A DNA stretch of 64,000 nucleotides from Heterohyrax brucei (GCA_028571685.1 CM053154.1:12866001-12930000); one strand, 5' to 3'. Shown: positions 1 through 13,430, counted from the stretch's first letter. Program-made: numbers and translations. Notes: generated by a model from the letters alone, not told the origin.

Positions 1-296
1 AGATAATTAATGAACACTTGTCACTTTGCAGGCCAAGTAGCAGATACAGGCACCTAGGGGAACGAAAGCATGAACCCAGCCCTTAGGAGGGGTGGTCCCA
101 GAAGCTCCACTCCAGAGGGTAACCAGCCCCTGAGGGAGTGACTGTGGGGCATGGTGGCCTGGCTGTGCTCATCTTTGAATTCAGATACCAGTGGTTTTCT
201 TCCCCCAGATACCAGGATGTCAAGTTCATGTTCACGTTCACGGGGGGTGCAGTGCTCTCAGGGTGATGCACTTCTTATTTTAGTCTCTGGTGTTGA

Positions 297-712
297 AGTT
301 ATCTAGCCATGCTGTAACAGCAACACCACAAGTTGGGGGCGGGCAGGGCTGTGACAAACAGGAATTTCTCACAGGAGCCTAGAAGTCTGGATTCAGGACA
401 CCAGCTCTAGGGGAAGCCCATCTGTCTCTGTCGGCCCTGAAAGAAGATCCTCATCTCTTTTCAGCATCCGTCCCTCACTTCCTTGGTGATCTTTCTGTGA
501 CGTCCATCTACTCTTTCATTCGTTCTTCCTTCTCTGAGCCTAATCTGCTCTTTTTAGATCCCAGAGATGTTTGGTTTAAGATACACTCTGCACTGATAGG
601 GTCCTATTAACACAACAAAGTCCCTTTCCCAAATGGGGTTTCATCCGCTGGTACAGGGGCTTAGGCTTTACAACACGTATTTTTGGAGGACCCAGTTCAA
701 TCCATAACTCCA
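297..712 (-). mobile_element. MaLR-type LTR fragment, minus orientation
   Basis: It is related to the LTR at 48431: it shares the gctgtaacagcaacaccaca box near the start and cagttcaatccataactcc at the end. It is more decayed. Confidence 0.5.
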
Positions 713-1444
713 GAGAATGAGGGGTCAGCTATTTTGCTTTGAGGATAAGGATGTGTGCTTTTATGTGTCCCAGAGTCGAGTGGCACCCAGGCTCCAGCTC
801 TGACTTTGGAACATGCATTGTTGATAAGTTTTGCCAACCATGAGGCGAGCTGCAGCCGTGACTCACTCTGCCTTTTTATGCTTCCTTCTTGGCTGCGGAT
901 GTTCTGGACGCTGCATTTACCTCAGCGTGAAATAGCGTAGTGCACTGTTAGCTTCTGGGGTTCTGCATTGCTTTTCTCCAGAAGCTTAGCTATGGGCAAC
1001 AGGGTGAGGACTGACAAAGGTCTAGTGCCGAGCAGGGAAGGACAAAACGTGATGTCTGGCTGTGGAGAGTGTGGGATCAGCAGGTTGGAATGATCTAGAA
1101 CCTCAGGCAGAGCCAAGGCTCTCCTCGGATTCCCACGGGCATCGAGAGCTTGGCAAGTCCAAAGTCGCTGAAGATGAAACCTGAGACTCCATCTTCCAAG
1201 GTATTCAGTTGGAGGCTGGCAGGTTTGCCCTGTGTTGGAATCCGTGGTGGGAGGGGTGCTCCTCTCAGCCAGTGTTTGCACATGGCACAGCTCCTTGCTG
1301 CATGAGCCTGGAGACAGGAGCACCTTTCCACTTTCCTACAAAATCACTGGGTAGGAGAAGTTGGAAGGGGTCTGATCCTTCTCTTCTCTGCGCTCTTGCC
1401 ATTGACCTGGAGTCAGTGGGTGGTATGGTTAACACACTCAGCTA
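713..1444. other. No recognised feature
   Basis: Overlapping short frames on both strands give no family motif and no splice structure. Confidence 0.5.
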
Positions 1445-1595
1445 CTCACCAAATCCACCCAATGAATCACAGAAGAAAGACCTGGCAATCTCGTGAACGA
1501 CCAACCACTGAGAGCCCTCTGGAGTCTGGTTCTACTCTGACACACTTGGGGACACTGTGAGCTGGAAGTCCGCTGGGTGGCAACTGGTTGACAGT
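1445..1595 (+). mobile_element. AfroSINE variant, partial
   Basis: gaagaaagacctggcaatct and the tail ggttctactctgacacac give the long AfroSINE form. The 5' tRNA-like head is missing. Confidence 0.6.
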
Positions 1596-2427
1596 TCCCA
1601 CCTGCCAGCTGTTGTGCTAGGCACACTGTGGAAGGTCTCAAACCTGAGCTGTGAGTGTGTGTTCGCTGGTACTGGAGGACTCCCACCTGGTCGCCATGGC
1701 TCCCAGCGGTGGCGCCCAGGTAGTTTTGATCCCATGTCACAATCTTTCAGGATGCCAGACTGGTCAGATTTCAGCACAGAGCAGTTGTGGCCATCATGGG
1801 TAGAAAACGTGACTGTCCCCTGGGGAGAAGACTGACACCCCACACCCCCCTGCCATCTCCAGATCTGTTCCCTGTCCTCTGCAGGATGAGCGGTGGCTCA
1901 AGCCAAAAGTCCAGGGTCAGGCCATCCCAGGAAGATGAATGTGTCCCCATGCTAACTCCAGCACAGTTTACACACTGTTTTGCAATGCTGCCAAGCCGTT
2001 TTCTTCTCCTTTAAGCATTTAAACCCCATTTTAAAAACTGTTATGGCATACACATCATCTGAGGGTAACGATGTCAGCCTCACAGAGACATTTCCCAGGA
2101 AAGGAACGTGCTGCTGACTGGTCTCCAGAGGGAGGATGCGTTTCAAGTATGTGGCTTTTGGTCCACATGTCACCCCGCACCCCCCCACCCCGCAGGAAGA
2201 ACAGGGAAGATAGAGGGGGTTGCAGGCTATGAGGTAAATATTTATATTGACAGATCCCAGCTGATTGCAGCAGTGAGGCCCTGAGCTCCCAGGAGGGCCC
2301 TCGCTGCCCTTGCCTGAGGGACGGTTTCTCTTGCATTTTCTTAAGCAGTGAGGTCACTCACCTTGACTCCGTGACTGGGAGACATGACAATGTGGGTCCA
2401 CCTCTGCTAAATCTGCAGTGCCTGTGG

Positions 2428-2590
2428 TTGGCTGGCATAGTGGTTAACTGATACGGCTGCTAACCAGAAGACTGGCAGCTTAAATCCACTAGGCACTCTT
2501 TGGAAACTCTATGTAGCAGTTCTGCTCTCTACAGGGTCACTATGGGTCAGAATCGACAGCAGCAGGAGGGTTTTTTTTTTTTTTTTTTTG
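2428..2590 (+). mobile_element. AfroSINE
   Basis: It has the gcatagtggttaactgatac head, a ggaaactctatg body, an agaatcgacagcagca end and a poly-T tail. Confidence 0.75.
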
Positions 2591-2591
2591 G

Positions 2592-2695
2592 TGAGTGGTC
2601 CAAAGGTTAAACTTGGCTGTTAACCAAAAGGATGTCAGTTTGAGTCCACCCAGAGGCACTTTGGAAGAAAGAGCTGGAAATCTGCTTCTCAAAAC
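2592..2695 (+). mobile_element. AfroSINE variant, partial
   Basis: aaaggttaaacttggctgtt and cccagaggcactttggaaga are typical. It abuts the copy before it and a minus-oriented copy after it. Confidence 0.6.
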
Positions 2696-2892
2696 TCAAA
2701 CCCAAACCAAATCCATTGCCGTGAAGTTGGTTCTGACTCACGGTGATTCCGCACGTGTCGGAGAAGAACTTTGCTCCATGGGGTTCTCAGTGGCACATTT
2801 TTTGGAAGTAAACTGCCAGACCTTTCTTCTGAGGCACCTTAGGGGTGGACTTTTGGTTAGCTACAGCGCTCTTAACCATTTGTACTATCAGG
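2696..2892 (-). mobile_element. AfroSINE
   Basis: Reverse-complement order: ccaaatccattgccgtgaag, then ccagacctttcttctgaggc, then gcgctcttaaccatttgtac. It belongs to the longer form. A further partial copy follows at about 2906-2990. Confidence 0.7.
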
Positions 2893-3627
2893 TACTTCAT
2901 AATTACATAAACCCCAAATCCAGTATGGTCAAGTCAGTTCTGACTCACAGCAACCCTGTTACTATGGAGCCCCTGAGCCGTGGAGAGATGGCCTTGTTGT
3001 CTGCCTGAGGCCTCACAGAGGAGAAGGTTCTCCAGGGCTAGGCTCCTTTCACTGTCCAGCCTCCTCCCTCCAATACCCCCTTTGGTATTTGGGTGGTCCC
3101 TGGAGAAGGCTCTGGATGAGTGAGCTGGATTTGAACGTCATTGGAATGATCAAAGTCTTGAACATAGGTGGGCTTTCGGAGCAGAAGAGCGTGAGGGCCT
3201 CAGGAGCACCCACGCATGGAGGTCCAGAGGAAGACATGCTGGGGGCAGCCAGAGAGGTGAGTGGGAGACCTGGGTGTCGGGTGTCCCTTCCAGAGATGGC
3301 TCCATTTCCAACTTGGAGCCTAGTTTTGACAACAGTGGCCAAGTTTAGAGGCAGGGAGGTCAGGAAGAAGGCCCTTAGGTAGCAGTCCCCTGGCGAATAT
3401 GGGAGAATGTTTTCAGTGGAGCAGAGTGGACCAGAGTTTGACTCTGGGGAGAAATAAAAAGCAGATGGCAGCTGGTGATGCCCTTTCCATCTCCAGATTG
3501 TGACAGTGTCCAGTAGATTTTCCTCAGAACAGTAGCTGGTGTTCTCAATGGCTTTCCCTTGGTGAACAATGACTGGTTCTCCAGGGAAGGGCTGCCCATG
3601 TGGTAGACTCCCCACAGTGCTGGGAGA

Positions 3628-3711
3628 ACAGGAGGGGGAGGAAGAAGGGGAGGAGAAGGGGGAGGGGGAGAGAAAGGGGAGGGGAGGGGAGGGAAGGGGA
3701 AGAGGGGCAGC
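3628..3711. repeat. Polypurine tract (GGGGA-rich)
   Basis: About 80 bases of G and A with many runs of three or more G on the plus strand. It could form a triplex or quadruplex. It produces long spurious reading frames rich in Glu, Gly or Pro on both strands. Confidence 0.9.
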
Positions 3712-4534
3712 CTTCCCGAAGTCTCCAGCTGGAGCTAAGGGACCAGCTGGTGAGCTGTGGAGGAGGGGGAACAGCTGGCTGTCTGCAAAGCAGAGGTCCC
3801 ATCGTGGGGGTCCCGGAGAAGTCACCCTGCCTTCCTGCCCCCTCCCCATCAAGGGGCTTTGTGCTCACCTGCTTCTGGGCACCCTGGTCTGGGATAGTTG
3901 TGGAACCAGCAAATCTGAGCTGGGTGAGCCAGGTCTGCCCTGGCTTCCAGGTGTGAGTGGGGCAGGGGCCAGAACTGAGCGGGCAGGTGGGGCTCCCACC
4001 CCACTTTCCAGCCCCCGCAGTTTTATGGCTGTGCTGGCAGCTTTCCAGGCTCTTCCTGAGCCTCAGGGACATTTTCTTCTGCCACCTCCTTGTCAGGGTC
4101 CTTAACCCTGACGGCGCATCCCCCACCAGCTTCTGTGGGCCCCACTTGTCCATTGTTCTGTGGTTTGGTCCCTCTGGGAGGACCCCAGCTGTACCACAAG
4201 TCCACCAGTGAGAGGAGACTATTTCATTTCCTTTGTTTTTTAAAGCAATTTTTTCCCCCCAAATGCTTGGAAACAGTGCTTTGACGCACGTTTATTACTT
4301 AAAGAACTGCAGGACTTTGTAAACTGCCTGGTCCTGAAGTTTTATTAACAAAGAGATGAGGAGATGACTGGCCATGTGCACACAGACTTAACAGTTTAAG
4401 AAGGCTGAGATATTAATCTTCTTTTCCCATCACCGGAGCTCAAAAAAATCCTTTCTCAAAGAAGGGAGCTTCAAACTCCTTCTCTCTCCTTCCTTCTTCC
4501 CAGGGTGTTTGTTCTGAAATGTAGTCTCTGTTTC

Positions 4535-4585
4535 TGAAACTCATGGCATCAACTCGATGGCAGCTAATAACAGCAACAACTACAC
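4535..4585 (+). mobile_element. AfroSINE tail fragment
   Basis: Only the end remains: actcatggcatcaactcgat, ggcagctaataacagcaac. Confidence 0.5.
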
Positions 4586-7307
4586 ACTGCACACCGTGGG
4601 TACTTTGGGGTCATCTCCTTAGATACCCAGAACCGGGTTGTGGGATGAGAAGGATTCAGAGGACATAAGAAGGCCAGAAACTCTTTGGGGAAGGTTGGTC
4701 TGGGGAGAAGTCATACACGGCTCAACCTCAGGAGACTGGAGCAGAGTTCCCCGTCACTAGAGGCATGCAAGCAGACACCAGACAGTCATCTGCTGAGAGG
4801 CCATGGAGAGATTCAAACACCCCTGGAATTGGACTAGCTGGACTCTAAAGCTCCATCCCGCTCTGAGAGGGTGTCAGATTATGTTTTGGAAGATGCATCC
4901 TAAGAAAGAGAAGAAGGCAAATATTTGTTTTCCATCCCAGAGAAATGATATTAAAGAAATTTAAGAGAGAGGGGAAAAAAAAAAAAACTATCCCCAAAGA
5001 CATGATTTCTTTCAACATTTGCATGAGTTTTTAGTTAGGGGCTCTGGAAAACTTGTAGGACACCATGAAACAGCACAGTTGCAGTAGGTGATAAATATCA
5101 CCCCCTGGGTCCCAGCTGCCCACAAGAAGCCCATCACCGCCAGCCCACTCCTCATTCCCCTCTTTCCTCACAGACACAGTAAAGGAGAAGGATGCTTTCT
5201 ACCCAAGAGGCTCCATTAAGCTACACACTACAGGATGGGGGAGGCGGATAAGGGAGAGAAAAGTCGGTTCGGTGTGGGGATGCCACCATGGCTGCTGGGG
5301 ACAGGGAAAATGCGGATTTTAATAAACTCCCAGAACTTGGTATTTGTATCTCCTTCAGAGTTTTGGGGAAACCAAAGAGAAACACACTGGACTTTATTTC
5401 TGAGACTGGCCCACATATGTCCTGGGTTTTATGAGGGTTACTGTATTTTGTCAGGCTTCTTGAGGAGAGGGTGAGATTGCCAGCGTGGGGAGGAGTTCAG
5501 GCTCCGTGTTGCAGGATGTGGGTTTCGAGAGGCTACTCAGTCACTTGATTTACCTTAAGAATGGCGCTGCCTTTGTGGTCATGGTTTCCCCAAGGTGCTC
5601 CATTCACACAGCCTCAGTCCCTAGATCACAGAGCACTTGCTCCTCCCAGCAAGCTCTCCTTTGAGCCTGATGCAGGTCTGGAGACAGACAGGTATCAATC
5701 TGCCCATTAAGCAGATGGGAAAAGTCAGGCGCTGAGGCATCATGACTGCTGCATACGGAATGCAATGGCCTTTAGGTTTGCATTCTTCTGTCCGTGGATC
5801 CAGCACCCTTCCCACAAGGCACTACTGTGGCCTTGTGACCACCAGGCTGTACTTCATCTGAACTTGGACTCGAAGGTGAACAAGTCTGTTTGGTTTCACT
5901 GTCCCCGAGCAACTCTAAAGTCGCTTTAGAACTCAAGGCTGAATGGTTATTCTGTTTTTTTTTCTATTTCTTTTTTTTCCTCTCTTCCTTTCTTCACTTG
6001 TTGTAGGCACTTTTAAAAGACCTTTTGAATTGTGTGTGAAAATGAGTGACAGTCTATTTGTCAAAGCATCATGTGGGTGGTGGCATACTGCTATCTATTC
6101 TGCACACACAAAGCCACGACGCTGCTAATTGCATATGTCCCGCCTGGATGTACCCGTCTGCCCGCTCCGCCTGCCTCCCTCGGCGAAGGGCGGTTGAGGC
6201 TCTGAGCTCAGGAACGGGAGGGTGAGGGAGCCAGTGGCTTTATCCTCACCCGTATGTTTACAGAGAGCCGAGGAAAGACATTGCTGAAGCTCTTGTTTCT
6301 AGTTCTTTTCTTCTTGGGAGGTGGGTAGGAAGGGAGGAACAGGGTTTTTCTTGGAAGCAAGTGGAGCGGGGGTGGGGGAAGGCAACATAAATTGCAACTG
6401 AGAAACAAAACTGTGTTACGGTTTGACTTGCAGCAAGTTCAAAGGATTTGCTAGAAAAAAATGACAAGCCCTGGGTCTGAGGCATTTGGGGTTTAGATGA
6501 AAAAGAAAAAGTCAACGAACTCCTAGGCAGCCCATCTCAGAGAGGGCAGGCTGTTAGATCGCCTCTATCAACAGAGCTCCCTTCCAAAGGAGGCCAGGGA
6601 GAGGGAAGGGCACAGAGGTGGCAAAAGGGGACATAAATATATATTTGAGACAGCCTCAAGGAACTCCATCAGGGCCACTCTGTCCAGCAGGTCTCTCTTT
6701 GTTACAGAAGTAGGGATGCTGGACCCCATGTCATGTCGGAAGATTTTATGAAATGCAATAGAAGGAAAGAATTTTCTGATGTTCCAGTGTTGTTCAAGCT
6801 GGTGTTGTAGAGACCACAGAGTTAGTTTCTTAAGAGATGGAGCCGGCTCCCTGGACTTTCTTCTGTGTTTTCTTTAATGTTGAGGAAAAATGTTCCAGGA
6901 TGCGACTAACTCTGCCAACTTGCTTTAAGTAAGTCTCTGTTCTGTTAGTTCAGATACTGAAAGGCAGAAGGACCCTGGGACTTGCCTTGGTCCCCGGCAT
7001 TGAGCACGGGGCCTGCTTCCTTGGGGCCTTTGGAGGTTTCACTTTTGTGCAGACCCCATTGAAGCCTTCCCGCTGAGTGCTGATTTGCTGTGACACTGGT
7101 CGCTGAAACTGACGTGTCTCCCTCAAGCAGCAAAGCCCTCAGCCCCGGCTCTCTCCTGCGCCGAGGTGGTAGTCTGGCACCCAGCTGTGCACTCTCCTGT
7201 GGCTGCCTTTCTGTCATTTATTTGTGCTCCGTGAGTAATTTTGATAACAGGTGACAAAGATTTATAAGGCAGAAGTCTGTGGCAAAGAACAAAAAGATAG
7301 GGTGATA

Positions 7308-7493
7308 CAAAATCCAAACCCACTGCCCTGAAGTCAATTGTGAATTGTGACAACCCTGTGGGGTTGCTAAGGCTGTAAATCTCTTTGGAAGCAGACTGCC
7401 ACATCTTTCTCCTGTGAAGCTGTGGGTGGTTTTGAACCGCTGACCTTTCGGTTAGCAGTCAGTCGCTTTAACCACTGTACCACCAGGGCTCCT
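7308..7493 (-). mobile_element. AfroSINE, long form
   Basis: It runs from ccaaacccactgccctgaag through cagactgccacatctttctc to ctgtaccaccagggctcc. It keeps the segment missing from the short form. Confidence 0.85.
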
Positions 7494-7584
7494 TCAAGGT
7501 CATATAGTCAAGGTTAGAGGGCAACCTTGCCTTAGAGCCTGTATACAGGGTGGCTGAAGGAAAGGCATGGATTAGCTGCTGAGG

Positions 7585-7870
7585 TTGTGCTGGGTTGGTG
7601 GCAGAATTCTCACCCTCCAGGCAGGAGATGTGAGTTTGATCCCAGCAATCACCTGTCAGTGCAGGCATGTGTGTGGCTTGATGTTGAACAGGTTTCAGCA
7701 GAGCTTCCTGACTAAGAGGGACTAGGAAGAAAGGCCTGGCAGTCTCCTTCCCAAAATCAATCAGTGAAAACCCTATGGATCCCAACAGTCCTCAGGATGC
7801 CACAGGACCAGGCAGTGTTGTCTTGCGGTGCATGAGTTGGGCGCCCACTCCAGGGCAGCTAACAGCAGCA
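7585..7870 (+). mobile_element. AfroSINE, alternative long subfamily
   Basis: It carries the gaacaggtttcagcagagct and gaagaaaggcctggcagtct boxes and ends gggcagctaacagcag. The head differs from the common form. Confidence 0.65.
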
Positions 7871-7884
7871 CAGCCACAATCCTT

Positions 7885-8000
7885 ACTGTGACCTGCGAGG
7901 TAAAGACACAGAGGCACTGAGAGTTTAAGAGACTTGCCCAGTGCGTTAACAGCCAAGAAGCAGCAGGGACAAGACTATGCTTTCCTAACCACAGTACTGG
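7885..8000 (-). mobile_element. MIR
   Basis: gaggcactgagagtttaaga and gacttgcccagtgcgttaac are the conserved MIR core in reverse orientation. Confidence 0.6.
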
Positions 8001-8433
8001 CACAGCACTGTGCATTCTAGAAAGGCTCTGGGCTTGGAACTGCAGCTCTGGGCTGCAGTTCAGCCCTGGGACCTTGAGTCGTGCATGGGCTCAGTTCAAT
8101 CAATATTAGCTAAGCATCTTAGGCTCAATCAGTTTCCTCAAACTAGATGGTCGGTAAGTGTCAGCTTTGGTGAAGGGAAAGATGACAGACAATGTAGGAG
8201 AAGACAGCACAACTGGATTAAAGCAAAGCCATCAAAGTTCGCTAGACAGATCGAAACACAGAGGGACCAAGTAGCTAGAGCTGAGGACTGGGAACCCTAA
8301 TCTTGGGAGACCTCTAGGTTAGCTGGCATAGTGAAGTTTATGCGTGTATCACTGTCATAATGCTTGCTATACCCAGGGATTACCTGGTAACAGAAAAGTT
8401 CATTTTCACTTCTTTACTTAAGTATATTTATTT

Positions 8434-8457
8434 AAAATATATATATATATATATATC
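8434..8457. repeat. (TA)n microsatellite
   Basis: A run of TA following an A/T-rich stretch; no gene nearby. Confidence 0.85.
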
Positions 8458-8544
8458 ACTGCCATAAATGACCCATCAGTGTCACTTGTCCTAGAGACCC
8501 TAAGATGGTGTGTGTGGTCTCATTCCCTGAGTCCCTATGCCACA

Positions 8545-8725
8545 TGCAATGAAAGCCACTTTCTACTGAGTCTGACTCATGGGGACTCTGTGCCTGTCCA
8601 AGTAGAACAGGGCTCCATAGGGTTTTCAGTGGCTGATTTTTTGGAAGTCTGTCACCAGGCCTTTCTTCTGAGGCACCTGAGTGAACCTGAACATCCATCC
8701 ATCCTTTCTGTTAGCAGAGAACACA
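8545..8725 (-). mobile_element. AfroSINE variant, partial
   Basis: gagtctgactcatggggact, the ggttttcagtggctgatttt box and caggcctttcttctgaggca match the copy at 2696. Confidence 0.6.
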
Positions 8726-9417
8726 CTGGTCGTTTTCACTCTGTGGTGATGCCCCCCCATACCCAACAGCTTCCCCTTTTCCCCTGAGTCTCTCTGCTCT
8801 GGAGGCTCTGAGTCGACCCATTCCAGCCCTGATTTGCCCCCTTCTGCCTCAGCCTCCACATGACCTTCCAGGGCTGGGGGCCCTAGAGTGCACATCACCC
8901 TGGCTGCTTCAGTGGGGCCTGTCCCCTCAGTGACCACCACCCATTTCCTTTTTCCTCTCCACTTCCGATGAGAAAGGTATTTTTTCTTTTCACTTATTTG
9001 GAACAAAGTGACACATTTATTTGGTTTGGTTTATAGTTCTGTAAAAGAAAGAGAACATGTGGCTCCGGCTGGCTTTGTAGTCAGTGGATAGACAAGAACT
9101 GTTGTCCCTTTGGTGTCTGGAGTGGTGGGGTGGGAAAAGAGAGTGAAGAGTGGAACAGGGATTGAGGGGAAAGGACAAAAGCTGGCTGAGGGGACTGTGT
9201 CCCACAGGAAAGAGAGTCTAAACTCCCAGGGGCTGCAACCGGCAACAGAATCTGGGAGTTCCCTGGCTAAGCCAGTGCTCGTCTCCCCCCGCTGACGGTC
9301 CCCCGAGTTCTACTCTGGGCCCAACACAAACAGGCTGTGAGAGGCGATTATGTACATTCCTTCCCAATGTTCAGTGACATCACACTGGAAAAACCAGCCA
9401 TGGCAGGAATGTTTACA

Positions 9418-9612
9418 GGGTGCTACAAATGCTTACAGCATTCGGCCGCCAACCTAAAGGCAGGAGGTTCCAGTCCACCCAGAGGTGCCCAGGAAGAAAG
9501 GTCTGGCCATTGATGTCTGAAATATCTGCCACTGAAAATATTTTGGAGAGGGTTCTACTCTGTCACACATGCACTGCTATGAATTGGAGTTGACTGTACA
9601 TCAACCGAGTAT
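9418..9612 (+). mobile_element. AfroSINE variant
   Basis: gccgccaacctaaaggcagg and ggaagaaaggtctggccatt, with the end ttctactctgtcacacatgc. Confidence 0.65.
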
Positions 9613-9812
9613 TTTGGAACATCTGTACCATGGAAATCGGCAAACACTAGCAATCTGGGCTTCTCCCTCCCTCTCCTGAGAGCCTATTGTCAAGAGCCTG
9701 CCGTCACACTGACCAGCATGGCCAAGCAGAGCTGGTCTCTAATGTGGCTGGAGACCACCAGGGGTCTCTGGACAAGTGAGCAGCGCAGAATGCTCCATCT
9801 CTGGTCTCTAAT

Positions 9813-9972
9813 GGAAATCCCTGGTGGCACAGTGGTTAAATGACACATCTGCCAAGCAAAAGGTTGGCAGTTCAGATCCACCAGATGCTCCTTGGAAGCT
9901 CTGTGGCACAGTTCTACTCGGTCCTGTAGGATCGCTGTGAGTTGGGATCAACAGCAGTGGGTTTGGTTCTTT
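9813..9972 (+). mobile_element. AfroSINE, short form
   Basis: ccctggtggcacagtggtta head, tgctccttggaagctctgtg body and an agcagtgggtttggtt end. Confidence 0.85.
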
Positions 9973-12019
9973 GATTTAGTCTCTAATGACATCCTCTATA
10001 AATGTCTGCTGAAAACATGGGACCGGGGAATCCAAGAAAGCAAGCAGAAACAGATTCCCCAGCACTGAAGGACAAATCATGAACTCAGACCTGAGCGGTT
10101 GGTATGTGAAGAATGGAATGGACAAAACAAACTGAAATACCCACGAGGCAGGCCTAAGAGGACGTGGACAAAGCACAACTTGATTCTATTTAAGAGAATA
10201 AAGAGATTCGTTTTTTTTTTTAAATACCATCCCTTCTCAAGTCTTCCAGGAGTTTGGCAAATGAAGTTGCAGAAGAAGCTTCTATTTCTAGCCCCTCTGT
10301 GGGTCTTTGAGAAATGGCCCCGATGCTCAGCTCCAAGTTCAGCACCAATGGGGACAGATTGTTCTGAAAACAATGCCCCTGGGCTGGGTCCCGGGAGGGC
10401 ACAGCTTAAGTCAGCGACTGTCACATAGTCCTGGCCTTGCTCCCTGCTGTATTTAAATCATCTAAGCTTTTCCATTTACTTGAGGGAAGACTAGTGTATT
10501 CCTTACAAAAACATGAGCAAAACCTCTGAACTACGTTTTCCAACCTCAAACCCACTTGTTGTTTTTGGAATCTCCAGCGAGTCCAGGGCCCCTGTAGAAG
10601 AGAAGCCTTCAGACTTTGTAGCTGGTCAGTGACTCTGGAAACATAGATGGTGGGTCCCTGTCGCAGGCCAAGCCCAAGCCACACAAAGGGACTTCTCGGC
10701 ACCCACAAGGATCCAGAGTAAAGATCCTCTGAGCCCTCCACATTTTTATTGTTGGTTTTGTTTCTTGTTGCCACTTTGGGCTTCTTTTCATATGAGACTG
10801 GCATAAAGATGGCTTTAGAAGAAAAAGCTCAAGAGTAGGAAGTTTGGCTGGGAGCTCTGTTAGCTCTGTGCCAACCCACTTCCAGTTAGAATGGGGCCTG
10901 GACGGCCACAGGACTGGAAATGACATGGGATAAACTTGGAAGGTCTTGGTCAGCAGCTGAGAGAGGCCTGGAGCATTTGTCCACTGGGCCAGGTGGAGCG
11001 GATGTTACGGGGTGGGGCAGAGGGTGTGAGTATGACCCAACCCTCCCAGCCAAATTGGGCCAATTACGCCCAGCCAGAGCCTGCAGGCAAGGCAGGTCAA
11101 GAGGTCCTGCCTGTAACTACCCTTTGCTCCCAGTCCCAGCAAAAGCCAGGACATCAAATACGTTCCCGGAAAGGAGGGCCCCCATCTGGCCCCTGGCATT
11201 TCAGCATGCATCACATCATTCTAATCCTGCATGGGCTGCCACCCACAAACCAAGGTGGCTGGACAAGCTATGGGGAAAAAGCTCAGGTTTTTCTTTTATT
11301 GTGATTGAGGGAAAGCATACAATCCAAGTTAAATTTGCATGCCCACCTGTCTGCAACTCCTTCCGCTCTCCTTGCCTGGTGACAGCACACTACTCCTTTC
11401 CATTCTATACATGTCATATCTTCTTAACAATCTTCTGTTCCTTCCTTCCTACCCTTTCATCTCCCGTCTAGTAAGAGGCCCATAGGACAACATCCTATAG
11501 ATGTGTAGAACCATAAAGTGCACACGCCATATAGTCACATTATGTCCCTGAGTCCAATCCATTCCTGTCTGAAAAGTTAACCTCAATAATGAGGTCAGTT
11601 TGGCCAAAATAGCTCAGCTGTGGCCAAAAAAGCTGTCAGTTGGCCCTCATATGCTGCTGGCTGGGCTCATACTGCCCATCCCTGTCCTGTTTTCCAGAAG
11701 CTTTCGGTGACAAAAGTCCTTCAAAGGAAGGGGCCCTGGAGCAGGAGTGGACCTGGAGTTGGTTGTTGCTCCATGTGGGATCCATTAGAGACAAACACGC
11801 TTGTGGACCACATGGAGGGACAGTCATGGCTGTGGTTGTCAGGCCAGGCCACTGGGGAAGTTATGGATTGCTTCACCACTATGCTTCGGGTGACCTCTGA
11901 ATCCCCAAATGACACCTTCCTGGGAAACTCAGAGAGCTGAGGTTTGGTGCTTGGTTAGTCGAGTTCTTCTCAGACAGAAAAACTAAGGGTGCCAGGGGTG
12001 CTGAAAGGAAGTGGAACAG

Positions 12020-12290
12020 GGAGAAAGAGCACGTGAGAGAGGAGAGTTATAGAGACAGAGAGATCAAAGTAACAGATACTCAACCAGAATTGAACAAGAG
12101 CAGGAGACAGAGTGCAAGACAGAAGAGACAGACACAGAAAGACTCAGGGGCAGAGGAACCAGCAGAGGCAGAGACAGAGGGAGAGACAGAGATTGGAGAC
12201 AAAGAGAGGCGGTCTGAACTACCGATGGCAAAGGACAGCCAGGGAGAGACAGATGAAGAGCCAGAGTGAGGAGGACAGACAGAGGTGCCT
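12020..12290. repeat. Degenerate AG-rich tract (gacagag)
   Basis: Roughly 270 bases dominated by variants of gacagagagac. The open frames across it are low complexity and are not supported as genes. Confidence 0.7.
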
Positions 12291-13254
12291 CCTCTCTGCC
12301 CCTTTGAACAAGGCTGTCCCCTGGAACAGCTACGGAACAGCTGAGGTCCCTGGAATTAGTAGACCCTGAACATCCCCTTGGGCCTGCAGGCAGTTTCTGA
12401 GGAGAAGCACTGCCCATAGTCAGGAGGAAGTAGGGGACTCTTCCCTGTCAACTCCTGCACCTCTCGGGGGTCCCTTGCATTGCCAGGTGGAAATCCCAGG
12501 TTCTGCTCAGTGTGACTCATCACAGTCAAAAAATGAGAGACCGAGTTGGAAGAATAGAAAGGTAACTTCATTTCATTGTGCAAACAAAAGAAACAGTTGG
12601 GGCTGCCACTGCCAAGACAGCTCAGTGAGGGTGAGGGAGAAGGTTACTTTTAAGAGGTTTACAAGTAGGAAGTTCATACAAGTTGCATCAGCAACATTCT
12701 TAATCATACTACACAGGCAGGGTGGGGTTTACATGTAACTTCATGCATCACATGTTCAGAAAATGGCAGTTAAACTCCACACAGAGGAAGGGAGGTTACT
12801 AAGTATGAGGCCCAGAAGGTCATCCTAAATGTCAGCATAATGCCTAAACCACTGTCCACCAATTTCCTATGATTTGGGGGCAGCGGTTAAACAGAAGTTA
12901 GCCAGGAGTCTAAGGTAAATCTATGGGGCACGCCAAGCAAACTATTTGAGGTAATGGAATAATTTCTCACAGCCTGGGGACCTTGGTCTTAAGTGAGAGA
13001 GGGGTAAAGGGCAATTTGAAGCCGGGAGGCGTGAGTGTAACAGCCCAGCGCCCTGCCTCCGAGAGGGACAACTTCTGCACTGTACTTCGCGCTGTAGAGC
13101 CCCCTCTGGCACCAGGATGAGGCTGGACTTCCCCTGAAGACTCATCTCTGCTCATCTTCCCCCACTGCTGGTCCGGCTTACCCCATCCCCGCAGCAAACC
13201 GCCTGCTCTCCTTCTGGAGAACAAGACCCAAGGTGAACAACTGTGAAGAGCGTA

Positions 13255-13430
13255 TACTGAGGAGTGACTACATGTTAGGTACTGTGACAAATGCTCTATG
13301 TGCCTTGCCAAAATTCATAAGGTTACAAATGGTGAAACTGAGGCCTAGGGAGAGTAATTTATCCCAGGTCATCTCGCTGGTGTGTTCTGCAACCAGGATT
13401 CAAACTTAGATCTCTCTGTCCCCTCTCTCC
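13255..13430 (-). mobile_element. MIR
   Basis: ggtgaaactgaggcctaggg and ggattcaaacttagatctct. Confidence 0.65.

Larger units (their letters stand above)
3000..7307. other. Downstream flank, mostly unrecognised sequence
   Basis: Apart from the polypurine tract and one SINE tail I see no gene or repeat I can name. The 267-codon minus frame at 3049-3852 is produced by the purine tract. Confidence 0.5.

Noticed and set aside
3049..3852. 267-codon open frame on the minus strand
   Set aside because: It spans a low-complexity purine tract, is rich in Ser and Pro, has no motif, and overlapping frames are open on both strands.
12033..12269. Charged Glu/Gln/Arg-rich open frame
   Set aside because: Low-complexity AG-rich DNA gives such frames by chance.
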